Below, one piece after another: positions 56,850-64,000 of a DNA stretch of 64,000 nucleotides (the first letter of the stretch is position 1; each line of letters opens with the position of its first letter). The DNA comes from Gelatoporia subvermispora B (lineage: Eukaryota; Basidiomycota; Agaricomycetes; Polyporales; Gelatoporiaceae): NCBI GenBank assembly GCA_000320605.2, contig KB445798.1, forward strand, positions 769,037 through 833,036, read 5' to 3'. The notes under the pieces were generated by a model. That model did not search any database. It saw only the letters and a program-made list of their open reading frames with translations, and had not been told where the DNA came from. A program made the translations under genes and the position numbers.

Positions 56850-58640
56850 AAATCACATTTGTCAGCAGGAACAGTCACGTGCACAACTTATGATGCAATG
56901 GGCGCCCCGAACCAATCTCCATCCATTGCGACGTCGGTGTTCTATGCCCGTTATTGTGCACGTTGCATGTACGTTGAGAACGGTTGCTATGGGATAGGAG
57001 ACGACGACGGTGACTGCTGTGATAGATGTGAGATGTGGTCAAAGAAAGCCGAACTTCTCTTCGCGACGCGGACTCTGTGTATGAAAGACTCGATTTGCCT
57101 CGGGAGCCTGCAGTTCGCCTTAAATCTATACATACTTCGAGAAGTATAGATTGCAAATTTATCAGTAGTGGGTTACTTAGCAACCAATATGTGACCTCTG
57201 TCCTCATGCCAAGACAGTAGCATATATGATTCTATGCGGACAGGTCGGGCTCTTACGCACCTAGAAGCTGGTTGCCATAAATAGTACTATCTCCGTCAGA
57301 TTGGATCGAACCGAGACTTTGTTCTTCCAAAGACGAAGACATGGATGGGGTATCTGTCACTGGTTTCATATATTCCCTCCAGATCTCTTTCACTGGGTTG
57401 AACCACACTCCTGAGTGTGTCCAGTTGTTGTTTAGGGACGCTGAGAGCCGCGGACCTTGGCATTTCTAGCAAGTGACATTATTAGCAGCTCGAAGAAGTC
57501 GAACCATGAGCCAGCTAGTGAAGAAATTGACACATGTCATACCTGACACTTATGACACAGGGTCCATGATGGGAAAGTTGTTTCTGTCATCAGTGATGTC
57601 GAATGGATAGTCAAACACTACGTGCCGTGCGTCACTGCTACCATAGAATGCAGCTTAGGTAGAGCGTTTTATGGCCAATGTGCGTGGTGATATCACAAAG
57701 CAAAACGCCATATGGACCAGTCCTACAACCAGAACAAGCAGAGCGAGCTAAGGACCACAGTGCAAAGCACCTCTCATCTTCATCAGTAAAATCTCCATTT
57801 GACTTATAACGTCTTATTTGCCTTTCGAGGTACTTACTGGGCGCTAACGAAGCAGAAAGACGCCGCTAAGTCCCAAAAAGGTGAATAAGATGTGTTAAGA
57901 TAACTCGAGATTTTGCTGATGTTAGCAACTCGCCGTTCCGAACGGTCATGACCGTCCGATCATTGATTAGCAAATGAGATTTCGATCTGTGCACCAAATT
58001 GTACCTCTCGGGTTGCCTATCCGTGATTCTTCCCCTCACACACTCGGAATAACCCCGACAACATTACCACCGCGCGGACTATGTTGCGACCGCTCTCTTC
58101 CTACCGTCAACTGATAATCACAGTACGAGTGCTATCATTAGACATGAAACATACCTCCGCAGTCCTTCTATTCTCATGGAAATTACGTCCTCGACCACGT
58201 TACTTCAGTACAAAGACCGCATCTGACAGACATGGCTTCCACGAGAAAGGCCATAGGCGCCATATACGTTTTCAATCACTCATGACTACGACCACGGTGT
58301 AAGAGAAAGCTTCGCCTAGAATTTGCGTAGGTGTCGTTAGCTGGTCCTACTATACGCTGGGTGCAGTCAAAATGCACCGAGAGTGCGTGACCCGACAGCT
58401 TATCGCAGTGTCTTGTAGATGTACATTGACGCGCTGAGGCGCTTCCACGTCACGCTGTGTCAGTTGTTACTGATGCATCCGCAGCCTCTGCACTCCTTCG
58501 ATGGGCCAGCGTTACATGAGAATAGACGATAGAGATTCAGACAGTTTGTTTCCTGCTTGGTACGATCGACGGATACCGCGTTGCTGGGTTCATGTTTGGC
58601 AAGCGGGTGATGGCCACCGAGACGGTCTCGAGGTAGAATC
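56850..58640. other. No recognisable gene
   Basis: Short frames only. This is the upstream region of the P450 gene. Confidence 0.45.
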
Positions 58641-58647
58641 TATAAAT
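58641..58647 (+). promoter_or_regulatory. TATA box of the P450 gene
   Basis: TATAAAT lies 48 bases before the ATG at 58689. Confidence 0.55.
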
Positions 58648-58688
58648 GCCGGTCCAATTGGTATGCGTGTCTCCCCGTGAAAGATTCG

Positions 58689-60797
58689 ATGACTCTCATA
58701 TCATTCTTGGACATTGCGGTCTTACTCTCTGTCGTGACGATGTTACTATGGGCTAGGCATAGCTCCAAGCGTCATTTACCGCTTCCTCCTGGTCCCAGAG
58801 GACTCCCGATTGTAGGCAACATGTTCGATGTGCCTCGAAAGGATATGCATATCAAACTGCGTGAACTCAGCCGTGAATACGGTAGTATCGCAAGTAATTG
58901 GGTGAAATGACCGCACTGACCTGATTATAGGTTCCGACGTCATTAGCCTCAGGCTCACGGGTACACGGATCATTGCATTGAACTCTATGACAGCGATCTT
59001 GGACCTCCTCGAAAAGAGATCATCGATATACTCCGATAGGTAAGTCAAATGTTAAATATCATCTATGCGTCTGTGGCTGACACAATAGACCACAGGCCAA
59101 GATTGCTGATGTTAACTGACTTGTAATTTGTAGCCCCGTTAGCACATGCAGGCTCTAATTTGACATTTATAGAATCGGATTTGGATGGTCGCTACCTATC
59201 ATTCCATACGGAAAAGACTGGAGATTAAGTAGGAAGATGTTTATGCACTTATTCCAGCCAAATGCGGTTCGCCAGTGGCGGTTCATTGAAAAAGAAGAAG
59301 CAAACGAGCTCCTGCGACGCCTCTTGCATGACCCCGATAGTTTTTGCACTCACCTCCGGCGGTAGGCCAACAATTGTGGTACACCGAATCGTTCCTGACC
59401 ACGTACAGCATGGCCGGTGCGATCATCCTCCGAGTCGCCTACGGGATCAAACCTCAGGAGCGGAATGATCCATTCATCCAGATAGCGGAAAGGGCTGCAC
59501 GTGTTGTGACAATAGCAGGTGAAGCCGGTGGATATCTTGTGGAGGCTCTACCAGTCCGTGAGTGATGTGTGTCTCGATGCGACAGAGCGCGAGTGCCTCA
59601 TAAAGCTCATTGCAGTAAAATACCTTCCCGAATGGATGCCAGGAACACAATTCAAGCAGGATGCGAAGCTTTTCGGACAATGGGCAAACGATCTGCTTCA
59701 CGTCCCTTATAATCACATCAAGGACAGGCTTGTGGGTCTCGCATTACTTTACTCCCTTTACCCAGCTGATGTTATACCAGTCATCAGGGGAGCTACCCCG
59801 CTGTGCCGTGACAGAGCTCCTCGAACACTTCGTCTATGATAGCTCTGACAAGGCATATACTGAGTACATCGCGCGTGGAACCATAGCGACCATATACCTC
59901 GGTAGGTACACCGAAGTTGGCGGATTGAATTTACTCAGCTGACTCTTTCACAAGGTGGAGCCGATACGGTAAATGCTCACCCTTTATGCGCGCTGCTTTC
60001 TAACTGGAAATAAAGATCGTCTCAGTATTGGAGACATTCGTCATGGCAATGGCACTACATCCAGAGGTCCAAGAAAAAGCGTGGCGCGAGTTAGAGTGTG
60101 CAATTGGGGCTCACCAGCTACCCGACTTCGCCGATCAACACGTGCTACCTTACATTACTGCAATCATGAAAGAAACAATTCGCTGGAAACCGACTATACC
60201 CCTTGGTACCGGATTCACGCATAATAATATAGCATTGGCTCACACCGTTCGCAGTCTTGCCTCGGTTGCTTAACGTCGACGATGTTTACAATGGCATGCA
60301 CATTCCGAAAGGCAGTTTGATATTGGCGAATTCCTGGTAATCGCATTGCCTACACGAGTGATACTCGTCCTGACTATACCTCATTTGTAGGGCAGTCTTA
60401 TACGATGAAAGCACGTACCCAAACCCTTCTTCGTTCGATCCGGATCGATTCATCAAGGACAATCAGCTCGATCCCACCGTGCCAGACCCTTCTCTGGTTG
60501 CAGCCTTTAGCTTTGGCCGGAGGATATGTCCTGGACTCGACCTGGCAGAAGAGGAGCTATGGCTGACTATGGCATCCATACTCGCAACATTCAAGATAGA
60601 GAACGGTACCGACCCAGCTGGGCAGACGCTTCGCCCGGACACGGCATTTGAGTCGGGGTTCATCGTGTAAGATTCATAGTAGATACAAAGCTAACGTATC
60701 ACCTTGCTGAATGCCCTTTAGACATCCTAGGCCATTCAAATGTTCGATAATCCCGCGCTCAAGTCAACACAAGGCGTTGATAGAGATGATAGACTAG
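58689..60797 (+). CDS. Cytochrome P450 monooxygenase (class II, ER-anchored)
   Basis: Twelve exons restore one frame of 512 residues: 58689-58881, 58931-59039, 59096-59122, 59173-59361, 59409-59557, 59616-59735, 59788-59901, 59955-59968, 60016-60205, 60255-60336, 60391-60666 and 60722-60797. An N-terminal membrane helix is followed by the proline hinge LPLPPGPRGLPIVGN. The I-helix oxygen motif is GGADT (301-305), the ExxR is KETIRW (Glu358, Arg361), and FDPDRF precedes the heme loop FSFGRRICPG with Cys442. Exons 3 (27 nt) and 8 (14 nt) are micro-exons. The protein resembles the large mushroom P450 families often annotated as O-methylsterigmatocystin oxidoreductase-like. Substrate is unknown, and no biosynthetic core gene lies nearby. 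I used the ATG at 58689 rather than the in-frame GTG upstream. Confidence 0.9.
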
Positions 60798-62030
60798 GCT
60801 CTTCGCCACGCTTGGGCTGCTATCTTCACTGATCTTTGACTAAACTTCTATTCCGCTCATGCTGGCGTTTCTAATTATTGTACGCATATGGGAAGAGCTA
60901 TGTTATGTGGAAAGTGTGTGCGAACTCGAGTTTCACGTGGTATACCCTGGCTACATCTTCGTCACGCCTTCGACGACCGCAAGTGTCAATGTGGGGCGTC
61001 CACCGAGGTAATGCCTCGACATTGAATGGTTCCCGCCGAGGATTAAATCACTGCATAGTACGGGTCCGGCGGGGCTTGCAGAGGCTTGTATGGTGTACCC
61101 GGATGGCACTGACATGAATGGAGGACATGAGCATGGGGTGTTCGGAATAATCACGAGCGACATACATTGCCAGAGCCGTACTGTTGTGCGATTCCAATTG
61201 AATTGCCACAAGAAGGACAGGACCTTAAAGTGCCGGCCTAGTCACTAGATGTATCCCGGGAATCGATAGCTTTGTCTAGAGAGGCGAGCTACACACTCCA
61301 GACTAGCGGGTTGGGCACTTGGCATGCTATAGACACCGCTAGATGCACTCCTGCGAGTACGTAGAGCCAGTCCGAGGAGTCCAAGGTGTAAGCCGCGCAG
61401 CTGTCACTGGCCAGCCAGCCGAAGGGGAGGGAGTAAAGTAAGGAGAAATCGAACGAGGAAGGCGACAAGCACTCATACTGACGTCCTCGCGCCCCTGTAC
61501 ATCGACGAAGCTCGTTCGCAATGAACGGCTGAATCACAGTACCCGTCAGCAGATCTAAGATCCGGTACCAGCATCATGCAGCCGTGGCACGCCGCGAGGC
61601 ACAACGTGGCCGCCATGTTATGCCGTGCCGAACTCTCCCGTGTGAGAGGCACGTGACAAATTTCCGATGTACTTCTGAATGAGCCGCTCACCCTGAGTCT
61701 GCCCCGACGTCTGGCTGGGTGCTATGCTCAATGTTCGACGCCGTTAACAATGTGTCATGCTTTATATTTGCCTCATCATATGAGTGTCTTCAGACTCGGA
61801 CTACACCTTCAACCTCACCCAATCGACGCTCTCCATCAAATTTTGCGATGATTCTGTTTAGATAGAGTTAGACAGATGGTAGGTAAGTGTCGAGGTATCC
61901 TTGTTACCGTATAGACAACTCAAGAACACATGGGCGGGCTGCGAAGTCGATACCTAGCGCCCGTGTACTAGCTCAGAGGTCAGGCGGCGTGTCCGCAGTA
62001 CTTGCGCCTGTTCCCCTCTGGACGACGACC
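60798..62030. other. No recognisable gene
   Basis: Short frames only. The open frame of the next gene extends left to 61887 without an ATG context I prefer. Confidence 0.45.
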
Positions 62031-63329
62031 ATGGCCACAAGCAGCAGGGATATCCGACTAGAACAGATCTTCGATGCTCATGGTGTAGATATCTCTGCAT
62101 TATTGCGCACTTGGGATGAGCTTCAGAAGTACACCGTGGAGGCAGCTACTTCAGGGCGCCCGGCACTTTTCGACTTCGCTTCAGAACATTGTCTCTGTTC
62201 TGCAGCTATCCAGTACACCTTCAAGGAGGAATACAAGGCTGAAGAAGAAGAAGAAGATGGGAGCTTTCAGCAGACCCACGTAAGTACAACCCGCTATCCT
62301 GCCAGTATGCATATCAGACATGCTCATCACGCCCGTCAGGTGCAAGAGAACTATCCGATTCCTTCCCGGGACCTCAACACTCGAGGGCTGTCAGGCTTCC
62401 CGGATCTTCGCCGCGAAAGATCCAAACAAGCTGGTATCACCGATCATGGAACCGCAGACGAACGTCCCACGTACATCACACGCACAGTGACCGCCGGGTT
62501 CATCTATCTGACATCCGCACATATGCTCGGAGAGGTCGCGCTGGGAATCGGCATACATCCTGATTGGCAAGGCAAGGGTGTCGCTGCGGAAGCCATCAAC
62601 CTCATGCTCCACTGGGCATTCGACGAGTTTGGATGTCACCGTGTACAGGCGTCGATAATGGACTCCCCAGCGCGCTGGTGGGCGCTCCAACTCTTCAACC
62701 GTGCGGGCTTCCGCCACGAGGGCACGCATCGGCGGGTGGTGCTCGACCCCGACGGGGCCTGGACGGACGTGACGCGCATGGGACTGCTCGACACGGAGTG
62801 GGTCATGCGTGCGCCAAACATGGGGCCGCCAATGAGCCTTTGGGACGAACTCCTGGCTCGGCACCAGCGCGAACGCGAGGAACTGCTGCGCTGGGACGAG
62901 AGCCAACGCCGGCTTAACAGGTCCTCGAGCCAGGAGACACTCCGTTTCGTTCCAGAAAGCGAAATTGACCCCGACTCGGCCGCGCCGACTGACACGGAAG
63001 ACCAGACAGATGAGTCTGCTGCTCCCAGCGTGTTCTCCAGCGCCCGGACGTCGCCCGATCCCAACCCCCGTGATATTCTCGCAGAAGCTCACGAGCTGTC
63101 TGTACCCGCGCCAGATATCCCCGCCCCTTTCCTCACTATCGAGGAGACGCTGGCGTCGAATCCATTTCACGATCGCGCGGATGATGACGGCAGCGAGTTC
63201 TCATACCTCTCGATACCGACGCGTTCTCGCTCGCAGTCGGTTGCTAGTTTGCGCAGTTGGTCCTCTGCTGAGGTCTCATCCGTGGCATCCTCGGCGATGC
63301 ACAGCATCTCTGACGATGAAAACCTTTGA
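62031..63329 (+). CDS. GNAT-domain acetyltransferase with long polar C-terminal tail
   Basis: Two exons, 62031-62279 and 62340-63329, give 412 residues from the ATG reading MATSSRDIRL. The 60-base intron has good GTAAGT and CAG ends and is a multiple of three, so reading through it also stays open. An acidic run (EEEEED) precedes the domain. The GNAT core reads GEVALGIGIHPDWQGKGVAA: the Q-G-K-G is the acetyl-CoA pyrophosphate loop. It is followed by CHRVQASIMDSPARWWALQL and FNRAGFRHEGTHRR, as in RimJ/RimL-like GNATs. The last 150 residues are Ser/Asp-rich and look disordered. GNATs move acetyl groups from acetyl-CoA to amines; the substrate here is unknown. A longer start at 61887 is possible but less likely. 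Confidence 0.72.
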   Translation: MATSSRDIRLEQIFDAHGVDISALLRTWDELQKYTVEAATSGRPALFDFASEHCLCSAAIQYTFKEEYKAEEEEEDGSFQQTHVSTTRYPASMHIRHAHHARQVQENYPIPSRDLNTRGLSGFPDLRRERSKQAGITDHGTADERPTYITRTVTAGFIYLTSAHMLGEVALGIGIHPDWQGKGVAAEAINLMLHWAFDEFGCHRVQASIMDSPARWWALQLFNRAGFRHEGTHRRVVLDPDGAWTDVTRMGLLDTEWVMRAPNMGPPMSLWDELLARHQREREELLRWDESQRRLNRSSSQETLRFVPESEIDPDSAAPTDTEDQTDESAAPSVFSSARTSPDPNPRDILAEAHELSVPAPDIPAPFLTIEETLASNPFHDRADDDGSEFSYLSIPTRSRSQSVASLRSWSSAEVSSVASSAMHSISDDENL

Positions 63330-63531
63330 AGGTCTGGGGTTCATTTATACGACTACTCGTGCACGACCTACAGCTACTGAGGTTTAACGGTTCTCGAATT
63401 CCCGATGCTGATTGACCTCTAGAAGCCGCACGGTTGCATGCTCGATTCCAGGAAAGATTCGCATTTCCGTAGCATGTACTGTAGAATGTATCCAATTTGA
63501 ACTGCGTGGAACTACATCGCAAAATTGTACA

Positions 63532-64000
63532 TCACTTCACTGCATCTTCCTGCAAACTCTTCACGACCTCCACAAGTTCGCTGAGGCTGTGGACGATCTT
63601 CGATGGACCCAAGTCTTTGTCTACCAGTTGATCCATCCACCCTTTTCCAGCACGATCGATCCAGAATGCGCCTAGCCCTGCTGCTCTAGCTCCAGTGACA
63701 TCGAATGGATTACTGAAATCGAGAATGTCAGTCAATCAACCAGACCTCCCACAGAAGGTTAATGTGCTCAGAGCACATTATTGAGTTCCCACGAGACTCA
63801 CCCACTGACGAGCCAAACCCTAGATGTCTCGTTTGGAGCGAAAATCGGCTGATTCACGCTCTTGAGGAGTCCGTGATAGACTTCTGTCGCCGGTTTGTAT
63901 TGCTGAACAGAATCGACGAGGAACTTTTGCATAGGGAGAAGCCTCGTTGGCAGTGCAGCGACAAGCGCAGATGTGACCATCTGAGGAGCATTATCGTTAT
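63532..64000 (-). CDS. Haloacid dehalogenase (type II, HAD superfamily), 3' part only
   Basis: The gene runs off the right edge, so its 5' end with the DxD nucleophile motif is missing. Two exons are visible: 63802-64000 (open to the edge) and 63532-63712, joined over an 89-base intron with GTGAGT and TTTCAG ends. The protein reads VDSVQQYKPATEVYHGLLKS (Lys of HAD motif III in YKP). RVWLVSGNPFDVTGARAAGL follows across the junction (motif IV region: SGNPFDVTGA), then AFWIDRAGKGWMDQL, and the end is at TGA 63532-63534. Type II 2-haloacid dehalogenases cleave carbon-halogen bonds by an aspartyl ester; in mushrooms many homologues have no proven substrate. The ATG at 63980 is internal, not the start. 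Confidence 0.85.

Noticed and set aside
56528..56884. Minus-strand proline-run ORF over the AGG microsatellite
   Set aside because: Low-complexity product of the trinucleotide repeat.
58677..58688. GTG start for the P450
   Set aside because: An in-frame ATG four codons later fits the TATA spacing and the membrane anchor, and fungal genes seldom start at GTG.
62391..63170. Minus-strand 259-codon frame opposite the GNAT gene
   Set aside because: It is a shadow of the GC-rich coding strand, while the plus strand carries the recognisable GNAT motifs.

Overview
The window looks like nuclear DNA of a filamentous basidiomycete, most likely an Agaricomycete. The evidence is many 45-65 nt GT...AG introns, a NACHT-WD40 STAND protein, a multi-exon P450, DUF6534-type membrane proteins, a sedolisin with its introns, a short heme-thiolate peroxidase and an ATG13 with a HORMA region. 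There are no bacterial operons, and I found no rRNA or convincing tRNA.

Left third (1-24 kb): gene-poor and repeat-rich. The left edge appears to cut an LTR of a retroelement lying to the left. Decayed genes follow: an unrecognised intron-bearing relic at 3.4-5.1 kb, and a GNAT-plus-Mss4-like relic at 8.4-9.0 kb. The latter lies in a ~1.6 kb segment that recurs in the same orientation at 21.8-23.4 kb. A 403-base N gap (10668-11070) has the same 243 bases on both sides, so it is probably an unjoined contig overlap. Between the two segmental copies sits the best gene of this part, an apparently intact 1583-residue NACHT protein with two sets of seven WD40 repeats.

Middle (24-46.6 kb): a secreted sedolisin-family peptidase with a TATA box, a fragment of a WD40 blade behind it, three DUF6534-like membrane protein genes (one +, two -), an ATG13 homologue, a short heme-thiolate peroxidase (peroxygenase-like), and a broken isoprenylcysteine methyltransferase-like fragment.

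Right part (46.6-64 kb): about 7 kb without a recognisable gene, then a seven-bladed WD40 ORF that may be the tail of a broken larger gene, about 4 kb of empty DNA with small tandem repeats, an intact 12-exon cytochrome P450 (512 aa), a 412-residue protein with a GNAT acetyltransferase domain, and the 3' part of a haloacid dehalogenase running off the right edge.

The genes do not form one pathway. Themes are non-self recognition (NACHT-WD40), secreted or oxidative catabolism (peptidase, peroxidase, P450, dehalogenase), autophagy, and a small expansion of DUF6534 paralogues. At least three clear members, and several fragments, of a short dispersed repeat built around TATGACATCA link the gene-poor stretches. 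Exon borders were read by eye from splice signals and reading frame; none is backed by transcripts.
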